From Linanthus parryae (lineage: Eukaryota; Streptophyta; Magnoliopsida; Ericales; Polemoniaceae), in assembly GCA_023055425.1 (NCBI GenBank), contig JALGPY010000010.1, forward strand, positions 15,907,363 to 15,971,362: a stretch of DNA of 64,000 bases, written 5' to 3'. Positions 35,301-46,406 of the stretch are shown piece after piece. How positions within the stretch are numbered: the stretch's first letter is position 1; each line of letters begins with the position of its first letter. A program made the translations under genes and the position numbers. The notes under the pieces are model-generated. The model saw nothing but the letters and a program-made list of their open reading frames with translations. It had not been told where the DNA came from and ran no database searches.

Positions 35301-36524
35301 CTTAATGGAAGTCTTGATGAGTGCATTTATAGGATGCAACCAGAAGGATTCGTAGCTAAGGGCCAGGAGCACAAGTTGTGCAAGCTTAAGAGGTCTATTT
35401 ATGGACTTAAGCAGGCATCTAGATCATGGAACATCCATTTTGATCAGGCAATCAAATCTTTTGGTTTTGATCAATGTCCGGATGAGCCGTGTGTGTACAA
35501 GAAGTGTAAAGAAAATGTTGTGGTATTCTTGATACTTTACGTTGATGATATATTGCTCATTGGAAACAATGTGGGTGTATTATCTAGTGTGCGGGTATGG
35601 TTATCAAGTCAATTTGATATGAAGGACTTGGGAGAAGCAGCATACGTTCTAGGGATCAAGCTTATGCGAGATCGGAAAAATAGGATGTTGGGCTTGTCAC
35701 AAGCCAATTATATTGATACTGTTCTTGCAAGGTTTAGCATGCAGGATTCCAAGAAAGGGTTGATCCCTTTCAGAAATGGAATCAGTCTATCTAAGGATCA
35801 GTGTCCTAAAACACCTGATGAGATAGAAAGTATGAAAGCAGTTCCTTATGCTTCTGCAGTAGGAAGCCTCATGTATGCGATGTTATGTACTAGACCAAAT
35901 ATTTGCTTTGCTGTTGGCATGGTTAGTAGATATCAGTATAACCCTGGCAGAGAACATTGGACTTCGGTAAAACATATATTGAAGTACCTGAAAAGGACTC
36001 GAGACTATATGTTGGTTTACCATGAAAATAGTCTTGTACCCGTCGGGTAAACAGACTCAGATTTTCAGTCAGATAGGGATTCCAGGAAGTCTACCTCTGG
36101 ATATGTTTTCACATTAGGAGGTGGAGCCATTAGTTGGAGGAGCATCAAGCAATCTTGTATTGCTGATTCCACCATGGAAGCTGAATATGTGGCTGCTTCT
36201 GAAGCTGCTAAGGAAGCTGTTTGGCTCAAAAACTTTCTAATGGATCTTGGAGTGGTACCGAGTGCACAACCGGCTATGACGCTTTATTGCGATAATAGCG
36301 GCGCGGTTGCAAACTCAAGGGAACCAAGAGCTCACAAGAAAGGAAAACACATAGAGCGTAAGTATCATTTGATTAGAGAAATCGTGCACAGAGGTGATGT
36401 GGCAGTGATGAAGATTGCATCAGCGGATAACCTGGCAGACCCATTTACGAAGTGTTTGACAGCTAAGGCTTTTGATGGTCACGTAGAGGGAATGGGTTTG
36501 AGGTGTGTTGCTGCATGGCTTTGA
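32358..36524 (+). pseudogene. gag-pol polyprotein of the copia element with two in-frame stops
   Basis: One continuous frame of 1389 codons runs from the ATG at 32358. Gag has a copia-type N-terminus and a CCHC knuckle (CFLCNQRGHWKKQC). The protease motif is VDSGATDH near 33280. Integrase has the HHCC region (HLRLGH, CESC) and the DDE core, including FRSDRGGEY and GTPQQNGVAERRN. Reverse transcriptase has WQMDVKTAFLNG and YVDDILL. RNase H has TMEAEYVAA and the DNSGA motif and ends with NLADPFTK. The frame is interrupted by TGA at 33519-33521, between protease and integrase, and by TAA at 36048-36050, before RNase H. Both lie in the same frame as the flanking coding parts, so they are nonsense substitutions and not frameshifts. 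Confidence 0.94.
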
Positions 36525-36539
36525 GTCTTAGTGGGAGAT
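36525..36539 (+). other. Polypurine tract region of the copia element
   Basis: GTGGGAGA directly precedes the TG of the 3' LTR at 36540, the usual position for the plus-strand primer in copia elements. Confidence 0.7.
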
Positions 36540-37819
36540 TGTTGGATTGAATACTAAAAGCCATGCTTTTTGTATTGGATTATATGAATTTGATATTTAT
36601 GAGAATGGTTTTGGGCAATGTTTTTGCATTATATTATTATTGTGCATAGTTGTCTATTGTTCTGCATAGTAGAAGATCTAGTGTGTAGAGTATAGCTTAC
36701 ACACAGAAGATCGTATCTTCGGTTCTTGTGGAGTGAAAGTTGTGAGTTCACAATCTAGATGGAATTAGACAAACCATCGGAACGATTGTAGCACATTGTT
36801 TTAGTAGGTCTGTCTTGGCTACAGGAAACAGTATGGTTCATACTATAGTTTCAACTCAATGTGCTAGTATACTTTGTGTATATTGAACAGGACCAAGTTG
36901 AGATCATTGTCTTTGTACTGACATAATAAGACAAGCTATGTCTCATGGTTATTATGATTACTTATGCTCTTAATCCTTAGATAGTCAATGTGCACATGTA
37001 TTTAGTAGTTATTGCTTTGACAAGTCAAGTGAGTGAGATTCCTATGGAATCAATAACCTCGATGAGTTGGGTGATACTATTGAGTCCATGGTGTAAATTG
37101 ATATATCGAAGGAATCCATGTCCCGGTTATGGGATTGATGATATCCCCTTGATGAAGCTTATAAGTTTTGATTATGTCAAACCCTGCAGGTAGATTACTT
37201 GGTAATCTGGACATATCAAATAAGTTAAGTGGTAAGGATCAAGGAAATGGGAAGAGGTCGATTAAATGAATTAGTCAGTAATTAATTTAATCGACGGATA
37301 TCTGTAATCTTAACATGGGGAGATAATAAGTATTTAATAACAGGAGCTCGAAATATTAGTTTTGAGAATATGGACAGGAGTGCAATAACAGTTATTTAGT
37401 GGTACTAACTGTTATTAACTTTATTTGGACTAGGTTCGGGTGGAACCAGAAGTCCTAATAAAGTTAGGAGCCTGATTCGTATTTTCTCCTCCAGGTCCCT
37501 CCCGTAGCCTATATAAGTGTCCTTAGTCTTCAAAATTCGGATGCTTAAGATACACACCGAAATCTAGGGTTTCGCGAGTGAGAGCAATTCGTCTGGAGGC
37601 CAAGAAGGATTCTGGAAGCAGCAAGCCCACACTTGCATCCAGGAGGAACTTCAGGAATACGGGAGAAGATCCGGAGTGTTCAGACCTACATCAGATAGCT
37701 TGGACGCAGGTATGAACCCTAATTCCGCCTAGTAGGGTTTCTAGCGTTCACGTTGAAACAAGTTTTAATCGGTATAGCAGACATGCAATCGAACTGGTCC
37801 AAGGATTCGCCTCCCTTCA
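36540..37819 (+). repeat. 3' LTR of the copia element
   Basis: It is 1280 bp, exactly the length of the 5' LTR, ends CCTTCA and is followed by the CTTTT target duplication. Confidence 0.95.
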
Positions 37820-38552
37820 CTTTTAATGTATTTTGGCCGAATTTGCAATTCAACCCCTCTAGTTTGCAATTATCGGACAGATTTCATAAGCTAATCTTGC
37901 GGTGGCCTTTTCTCCCTCATGCGGACTCTGTTTTGGTCCTATATTATATCGTTGGAAAGCCATGGATGTGTACTTTATAGAGGCGTAGGCCTTGCTCCAA
38001 AATTTTATATGTAACTCCAGTTACAGCCCGAATACTGAAGACTGGTCCAGTGAACTTTTCCAGCTCTTCTTCGTTTTTGCCTCATCTTCGGCGTTCCATA
38101 TCTTTCTCGTCCGGCCTTTGATTGAGCTCCATGACCTACCGTTGGAAAGCTAATTGAGTCTAATTTCATTTGGAACCGGTCTCACTATAGCAGGTTCTGT
38201 AGAACTCAAGATATCATCAAAATAGTGAAGGTTGGTCACTTTTGCTCCTCTAACTTTGCTTCTCCTCATTTTTCTTGGCCATTCCCGAGCTTTTCTCATC
38301 TTCCGAAGTTTGTTTCATGCATCCTCGCAATCGTTTAGTATCATTTCCTATCATGACAACATGAACAAGCATACCAAGCGATTATATTGGACAAATAACA
38401 TCTAAAAATGCATAGAAACGCCCGGACTAGCAATAAACCACAACAAGCTCATTCTTCACAAGAATTGGCCGAAATTCCATCCCTTTTCACCGAAACGCAC
38501 ACAAATAGCAATGTATTACATACGAAATATGACTCCAACTAAGGAGTTATCA
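37820..38552 (-). repeat. Athila/Tat-type LTR, distal part
   Basis: This is the continuation of the LTR split by the copia element. On the minus strand it starts at 38552 with TGATAACTCC, the same terminus as at 568 and 8025. With 29203-30089 it makes an LTR of about 1.6 kb. Like the other copies it contains a conserved stretch on blocked or repeated cgaaatatgactcc-type sequence near the end. No coding sequence is present. Confidence 0.6.
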
Positions 38553-39600
38553 ATGACATTCTCAAAACTCCATCGGGATGTCATCCCTCGCCACTTCCGC
38601 CGACATCCGGTTAATTAACGAAGGGACGACTCTGCAGGACGATTAAGATTTAGTGGTCAAGAAGCCGCGGCGAAGTCTAGTGCTGTAAGGGTATCTGGAG
38701 ATGGAGCTGAAGGAGAAGAAGGGCCAGCGGCCGCCATCGCTGCCTCAACCTCCGGTGAATATGGGGTCTCCACTCTCTATTCCTCTGATTTTAGAACAAA
38801 GTATCCGAACGAATTCGACATGGATAAACATGTAAACTCAATCTTTTTTCTAGATTAACTATTTTTTTCTCTGAAAATTGAGTTCAATTTTGATTAAGTT
38901 GATTTGGGTGAGGGTTTGGTGGTATGTGGTTGTTGCTGGTAGTGGTGGTTTCTATCACTAGGTTTGATTAGAAATTGAAGTAAGAAAAATAACAAGATTG
39001 GGAGGAAGAGGAAGCTTTTATCCATGTAGAAATTCAAATCTTTAATAGTCATCTTCGTCAATCTTCATAGTCATCTTCATCTTCATCAGAGAAAAGAAAG
39101 AGAAAGGAGAGGATGCAAAGCTAAAAATGGAGGGAGTACACGAGAAATGACTAAGCGAGGACTATATATGTGAGGGTATTTGGTCATTTTGCACCATTTT
39201 GAACAGAATGGTACGCCTCCCGCAGAAAAACTAAACCACAGGGGGTTATTTTGCAACATTTGAAAGTCTAAGTGGGTGTTTTGCACAAAACCCTAACCAC
39301 AAAGGGTTGATGAAAGACCCTTAAACCCCACAACAAAACCCTTAAACCCCGCAACATTCAAGAGGACGGGAACATTTGTCTCTACAGAGGAAAGCCATCA
39401 TTTCCTTCTGCCACGCCCCATATCTGCAACATAATCTTCTCCTGCAACGATTCCATCACCCTCTTCCCCCTTGCCAATTGATAGAGATGATGATGATGCA
39501 TCGAGTCTCGTGCCTCAGTCGTCGTCGTATGATTATCTTCCCTCCCAGAACCAGAACCAAACAACAAAAAGTCCCACCGTTTCTCCAAATTTGTAACGCT
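38553..39600. other. Unassigned upstream region of the anoctamin gene
   Basis: No supported gene was seen. A GC-richer patch at about 38620-38760 could be a gene fragment but is not recognised. The 39400-39700 interval has CT-rich tracts typical of a plant core promoter or leader. Confidence 0.4.
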
Positions 39601-39607
39601 CATGGAC

Positions 39608-39618
39608 CACACGTGTCC
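39608..39618. promoter_or_regulatory. G-box/ABRE-like site upstream of the anoctamin gene
   Basis: CACACGTGTCC contains the CACGTG core bound by bZIP and bHLH factors. It lies about 300 bp before the ATG, ahead of a (CT)n tract (about 39661-39683). Position and core are right for a functional element, but use is not shown. Confidence 0.4.
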
Positions 39619-40480
39619 TCCTGCATGTACGCCCCCTCCTTCACTATTTCTCAAAATCTCTCTCCCTCTCTCTCTCTCTCTCGCGTCATCTCTCTCTCCC
39701 CAACACCCCCAATTGGAATTTGCGTTTACCCTTTTCGTTTTCGGCTGAGAAACCAAGAGATTGGGATCGAACGAAGCTTTATCTCGGCTATGGAGCGACA
39801 CCCATATCGTCAATTGGGTGGATTGAGCTGAAATCGAGAGACCCAGATCGTCATTTTCGAGGAATTCGACACCCAAATCGTCAATCGGAGGTTTTGTTGG
39901 TTTTAGGTTTGTGGGTATGGAGGTGAATGTGCATGCAAGAGAAGGGCAATCTGCTTTCGAGATTGCAGTGGTGGTTCCGAAGAGGGTGGCCAAGGAAGGA
40001 GGAGATGATGGTGGTGGGGAATATGATTGTGTGGAGTTTTTGGTTCATGAGCTTACCAAAGCTGGGTTGATAGTTGAGAGAGTTTTTGGCTTGCAGGCTG
40101 ACTTCCTCAAGGTTTTAATTGTTTTTATTCATCTCTTTCTGTTTACAATGTGTTGGCATGCTTTTATTCAATTTGAGGTTTTCATTCATTGACCTAGTAG
40201 TATTACTGAAATGATGTTTTGAATGTGTTGTTAGTCAATTCATGCTTTGAAATTGTGCATTATGCATAGATACTTTCTATTTTATGGGGGATTTGAGAAG
40301 ACTAAATTGATCAAACCGGATTCAATTGGTATTATACCAATTGGCTCAAAATTGCTCTTTGTTAAAATAAAATCGAGATTGGTGGTCGTCCCTGAACAGT
40401 TGGCGATCATATAGCTACAGGGTGTTGTTCATTATGCTACCCGGAGCACCAAATTGCTATTCTTAGTCTTAGGTTCTTTT

Positions 40481-40578
40481 TCTTTTTGAAAAATTGTTTT
40501 GTCATCAATCGGGTTTGAACCAGTGATCTCATGCAGGGGCTTCCAACGCTCTACTACTTGAGCTACCACCCTAACTGC
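40481..40578 (-). mobile_element. tRNA-derived SINE in anoctamin intron 1
   Basis: On the minus strand this 98-bp insert begins with a tRNA-like region. It has an A-box-like TAGCTCAAGTAGTAGAGCG (about 40549-40567) and a B-box GGTTCAAACC (40512-40521), then an A-rich 3' tail. It is flanked by a perfect 17-bp target duplication TAGTCTTAGGTTCTTTT (40464-40480 and 40579-40595). These are the signatures of a plant SINE moved by LINE machinery. Confidence 0.88.
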
Positions 40579-43500
40579 TAGTCTTAGGTTCTTTTGCTCA
40601 AATATAGAGGCTCTAGCTTGTTCACGATGCATGAGCAAAAGTTAGTAATAAACTTACTTTACTGGCAGCCTTGGGGTATTCTTTGGCTGTTGTTGATTAA
40701 CACTGTTGCAGGATGATATACGCGAACCAGAGTATTCAGTTAAGTTTTTCTCTTATTACCTAAAGAAGAATGCCAATTTTATAAATAGTTGATGGCCGAC
40801 GTATATGGAATGAATCTATATGCCTAAGTCAACAGTAATGAAGTTTTCATGACTCTATATGCCTAAGTCAAGTGTTTATCTGTTCGCGAACTAGTGCTTG
40901 TCCCCATGTTAGTGGACCACATATGCAACTAAAGTAAGTGGTCCGAGTCTTGAAAGTTGATGTTTAACCACCAAAATTAGACATAAGTTTATATTGTAAT
41001 TTGATTCAGTTTGGTCTCATGTTCACCTAACCTTTGTGATCTTCTTTTTCAGTTGGCAGCACCTTTGGAAACTCTTGGGAGAGCTGCAGCTAAATTGCAA
41101 TTAAGGAAACTAACTCATATTTTTAATAACATGATAGCTCCTCTCTCTTGCTGATACACCAGTTTGTTGAGTACATTGTTTGTTGCTCCAGAAAAAACAT
41201 GGGATCTTATGCTATTTGTCATGTTGTATTTAATATTTACTAGTTTCACCCCGCGCGCGTTGCGCGCGGTGTGGCTTTGACTCGGCCTTCGTACCAATTG
41301 CGGTGCAATTCGAGAGTAAATGTGGACTGTTAGTTACATGAAGAATATGAAAGAATAGGAGTTTATTACATGTTAGACATGATTAGTTACATGAAGAATA
41401 TGAAAGAATAAGAGTTGATCGTTGTAGCGCTGAGGACTACGGCTGCTTTGCTGACATTAAGGTAGCTATAAATTTGGTCCACTTGTGTAGGCCGCTTATC
41501 CATCCATGCTTCATCTTTCTCCGATGCTTTCCTGGTTCAACTGGCAGCCACAATATGTTGTTAGTTTACCATTCAATGTATTTGCCATACCCTATTTCTG
41601 AAAAGTAAACCATAAAACATGACAAGGTGCCTTAAAAGCGCATTCAGAGGAGTTTTTGAAAGACATAAAAGGATTACTTCTGGACAAAGATGGTGTCCAT
41701 TCACCGGATCTAGTTGATATAAACTGAATCCTCCACTAATATACCGATGCAAATAGAGCTGAAGACACATGTTAAGGTTGTATTTCATACAATGAAGTTC
41801 ATTGCAAAACTCAGAATCATGTGTCATATAGATTGGTTGGCGTAGTCCCGTCTCTATGATCATGCACTCACGATGATCAAAATGATCCATTGTAAATGAA
41901 ATGCTGATTTCGTTTCGGAAAGACAATCTAAATTCATACCTTCCTACGACGGCCATGTAATTTTCCTCCCTCTCTTTCCTCCAATTAGCTCGCCTACCGA
42001 AAACGTCGAAACTTGTAGAAAGAAGAAGTCAAGGGAGAACTTCAATAGAGCAGTAGTTTACAATTGGACTTCAATAGAACTTAGAATGCTACATTTAAAC
42101 AAAATGAGAGAAGAAAAAATAAGAATCTGTACTTTCAAATTATCTTCCAACAGACTACTTTTGTGACTTTGAGGCCGTATCAGAGTTCGAGAAACACTCT
42201 GGGTTCTCCACATATCAGAAAATTTTATGTGTTTCCTATGAAAACTTCATCTGACAAACAAAAAGGTGTTCGAAATTTGTCTACAATATTCACCTTGTTC
42301 TAGATTAACCCGCATGGAACAAAAGATATGGGGGCGGATAGGAAAAACAAGCATTTCCTAGAGACTACTTTGGCTTTGACATTTTCATCCTTCTCAACTG
42401 CCAACACCATCTATACTGCAAAGAGGAAATGTCTGCATAATGTCAAGTTTTGGTGCCAAACTGGCAACGGTGGTTGAAGATTGCATTGTTCTTAAACGAA
42501 TATTGTTACTTTCTTGCTTCGGTAAGAATATGCAATGGTGACACAAAAAAGTCCTATTGCAGCCCTTCTTTCACCAAACACCCGCAATCTTAGATTAAGA
42601 CATGACATATATGTTAGTTGTTCACACCTTCTGATAACATTTTTCAGAACAGGAGAACCACAATGACAAACGCTGTGCCAAAAGCAACCATCAAAAGGTC
42701 ATCAATTATAGGAAGGAAAACAGCTAAAACATTAAAAACAGTGTTTGGCTAGAGCCTAGAGGGGTCAGAGGAACAACGTAGCAATTCCTTCTTAGAAGAA
42801 AAGTTGTGAAGCTATATAGCCGAATGGCTCAATGTGATTTAGCTTCTTACCCCACATCCATGTCATCGAATTTTGGCAATCAGCCATACAAGTATTAGCT
42901 ATCCTCCACAACGAAAGAATGTAGTATCAGAATTTTCAGAAAAGGTACTTCCATTCATATGAACTAACCTAACCGGCTGAAAGAAAAAGAAAGGAAAATA
43001 ACCCGATTAGGAAGCGATCCCAAAGTGAGAATCATGACCATTGAGCCAGAAATTATGTACATACCTAAGGTTAACAGCTGAAAACATATTGTCCAATTAT
43101 TTTACCCTAGTAGAAGTCAACATGTTATAATTCCATTTTTACGCTGGTAAATGCATACTGGGCTATCATCTTACAGGTGGCAATCCAGTTTTAACTCTTA
43201 GGGGACAGTAATTAGTGCTGAAGGATGCAGGAAAAAATATTACATGTATGTCCATAATGATGATGAGGGTTCAACTCAACAAATTAGTTGGTGTAAAAAA
43301 CACTCAGACAGTTTACGGGTAATAATAGACACACTAACTCTCGTATTAGGGACCTTGGAAACTACATCTAAAGTGAAAATTATCTTGACATTCTGGAACT
43401 TTTGAAGTCGGGGCCGTATTTTTCACTCCTCTACGAAACATGTAAATGACTTTTAGAAAGAAGAAACGCGAAAACTCATTTCAAATCGTAGCATAGGAAT

Positions 43501-44875
43501 AAAAATTTAGAAAGTGAAGGTGCACTACCTTACACAAACTACTCGTGATTCCATCACCAAACCGGGCTCAGTAATAGCAGCCTGGAATTAAAAAAAGAGA
43601 AGAACCTCTTTGTGATGATTGCCTATTTGAGGGACTCATTCGGTACTTTCAAAAATAAGAGAACTACACAGTTGAGTTTTTAAATATGCCATGTACTGAA
43701 AGGCGTAGATATTAACTCGGGTATAGCAATTTCAAATGATAAGAGTGTCAGTTTGGATACCAAGTTTAGTTTTAATTAGTCAGATAGAGTTGCTGTTAAT
43801 ACATAAATTCAAGAAAACTCCCTCAGACTTGGTCTCTTTTTGTTATTAAATATTGTCTAGAAGTACCAACTAAACCAAATCAAAACACAATCTGAGGAAA
43901 AGCCAAAAAAGGCCACATGAGCATTAGTAGAGTTTCAGTAATTAATTGTAATGGGATAGAGCTGCAGCCGAACTGCTGTAAATAAAGGAATTTCACGTGT
44001 CAAAACAAACTTTTTTCCTACTGAGACCTACAGAGATCCAAGGATTCCAATATCGGGGCATAGCGTAAAAAATCAGGCGTTTCGAAAGGGGTATCGGTAG
44101 GCACCGAAGCCGGCTCACCCAATGCGGTACGTGTGAACTGGATTCACGTACATAACGTCCAATACGGACCATTGCGCTTGGATAATGGGTAATATGTCAG
44201 ATAAGTTGAGAATGACTGAAGATCACCAATACAAATAGCTAAAATACTTTAAGATTCAATCAGATAAGGAGAGAATGGATAACATACATTTTCTACTGTA
44301 CTCCAAAGAGCCTAAAAGAGAGGGGAAATGTGGTAAATTGATTTAATTCATTCAGAAACTGAGTTTAGTTTATTTACTGCTATTTTTAGTTGTTTACTTA
44401 AAGATTCTGTGAAGAAGTAGCTAGTTTCTAAAGAGAGAAAGAACATCCTATACATGTATATCAGCTCGTGCCGTTAGGCATGGTGAGCCTGACTCTAGCA
44501 TCTGACACCCCTAAAACAACAATTTCTATGTATGCTATTTCATTTTTCTATCATTTACCCAAATAAATGTCCTTACTGAATAGGAGTTCGATTTAATTAA
44601 TGAATTCCTTGTTTGATATACAATTATTACTAACTCTATCCTATTCCTAGCCCCACACCAACCCGAATATGCAAGATTCAGTAATCACATAGTAATTCCT
44701 TTGAAGAAGTAAGGAAGATTACAGAGTGTTTCTGGATTTCATATATATAATTTCCTCTTCACAGAAAGCACCGGGATAATACAATTCAACCAAGGCATTT
44801 GTTGAAGCTAAAATATAGTGGAATCATTTTGCACCAGCATGAAATATAATAATCGTAGTTAGCTATCTCATGTAC

Positions 44876-45126
44876 CTTTATCAAGTTCCCAGACTATTGT
44901 CCTCTTAATAGGTGGACTTTCAGAATCTTCGTAGTAAGTTCTGTACTTCTCCATAGCTGACCTTATCATGTTGGGAACAATATCTTCTTCAAGATTATGT
45001 TCTACATTTAACTGAACTTGTACACCTGTCCCGTCATGCTCCGCCTGAAAATAAAGAAGAAATAGAAAGTATGAAATAAGATCACTTCTTCTTAAGCCAT
45101 GCCAGGAGAAAGTAGTTAAAGAAATC

Positions 45127-45184
<58 letters not shown>

Positions 45185-46406
45185 ATGAACGATGCAATAT
45201 GTTCTGGGGTTTTCTTTATGTGGAACGCACAAAGCAAGCACTGACTTGGTAATTTATCAAAAATTTGGTAATTTATCAAAAATTTGCACTGTCACTATCT
45301 CAGCCAGTTATAGGAACTCAGGCTGTCGTAGCATGGAACAAGGGCCACTGGTGTATCCGTTGGCTTAGTAGGTTTAGAACTACTTACAGATGTATGTAAC
45401 ATCTTCATTGATTCGTCTTTTCCACTTCCATCTTGCTTAGTCATTTAGGAAGGTGGAAAGAAAAGGCAAAAAAAAAGAAGGAAATCCCACTTATGATGTA
45501 AGTCACTGAACAAATTTTCACGAAAAAAGATTGCCTATAAACGTCACTAAAAAATTTAGAGTATGCGAAATCAGCCAAGCTTAATTATTTACTTACATTT
45601 AGCCTTCCTTTACCATAGGCTGCACATTGATATTTTACTTTTTAGTGGAGATATTAGCCTTAAACCCTCAGCTGTCAAAATATTTTTTCACTGAGGACTA
45701 CTCATTCAATCCAGTTCACGTCTAGTCTCATTCTCTTCTGCAGTCTACCAAGTTATCTATACTTCTACAGTACAAAGCAAAAGATATTAAGCATGTCCGG
45801 TACCAGGTAGAACCAAAATCGTGGAAGAAGTTTGGAATTTTGCAATCAAGACTGCTGATAAAGCATACCTGAGGAGCCCTTGTGATGTTCACTTTTGGTC
45901 CTAGCCAGGTCTTGCAAGATCAAATAGCCAAACACCTGCAATAACAAATAACAATGTATCATTCAGTTTATGTATGTACCTGCAGAGAGTGAAGACCCCT
46001 CACGGAATGAGCAAGAACACGTGAAGGGTTGCCGAAAAATCTGAAATTGGTATCATGAACTGATGAATATTCCATTAACTTTGACGGTTCTTGCGGATAT
46101 AGCAATACAGAAAAGGAATGCAACATAACTGAGCCGTACCTCCTGAGCCCTCCTCTCCTCCTCCTTTCGCCTCATATCAAATGAACAAACAACAATGCTT
46201 GGTTATCCTGTCCACAAAAAGGAAAACAATAATCCATGGGAGGTATCTCGAAAGCAAACCCCAAAACCGTGATTCAAACAAAGAAAAACCACCATACATT
46301 AACCTTCTTCAATGACCAGCTGTTCGCACAAAGCCCGAAATTGCACCCAGTGGGAAGTCGCAACACCCTCATCAGCCTCCTCAACAGGCACTGACTCTGG
46401 CGTCTT
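44876..46406 (-). pseudogene. Unidentified multi-exon gene fragment inside the Helitron-like element
   Basis: Several minus-strand segments look like exons with good splice borders. One is 46304-46406, reading ATSHWVQFRALCEQLVIEE, with donor GAAG|GTTAAT. Another ends at about 46138 (MRRKEEERRAQE before GTACGG). A third is about 45870-45937. The last is 44876-45049, reading VQVQLNVEHNLEEDIVPNMI, with donor AAAG|GTACAT. I do not recognise the protein. Spacing and orientation suggest one captured gene piece with its introns. Whether it is transcribed is unknown. Confidence 0.4.
45130..45183. repeat. 54-base poly(A) run
   Basis: An uninterrupted A tract lies within an intron-like part of the fragment above. 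It may be the tail of a retroposon or simple expansion. The open frames across it are artefacts. Confidence 0.9.

Larger units (their letters stand above)
30090..37819 (+). mobile_element. Young Ty1/copia LTR retrotransposon
   Basis: The 7.7-kb element has two 1280-bp LTRs (TGTTGG...CCTTCA), a CTTTT target duplication (30085-30089 and 37820-37824), a primer-binding site and a polypurine tract. The pol order is protease, integrase, reverse transcriptase, RNase H, which defines Ty1/copia. The LTRs differ at about three positions by eye, so insertion was very recent. It sits inside an older Athila/Tat-type LTR. Confidence 0.96.

Noticed and set aside
40481..40578. Functional tRNA gene
   Set aside because: A and B boxes are present, but there is no acceptor stem or proper cloverleaf; the tail and 17-bp target duplication show it is a SINE.
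44868..45279. Poly-Phe frames across the A tract
   Set aside because: Generated by the 54-base homopolymer; only the exon-like part at 44876-45049 was kept.
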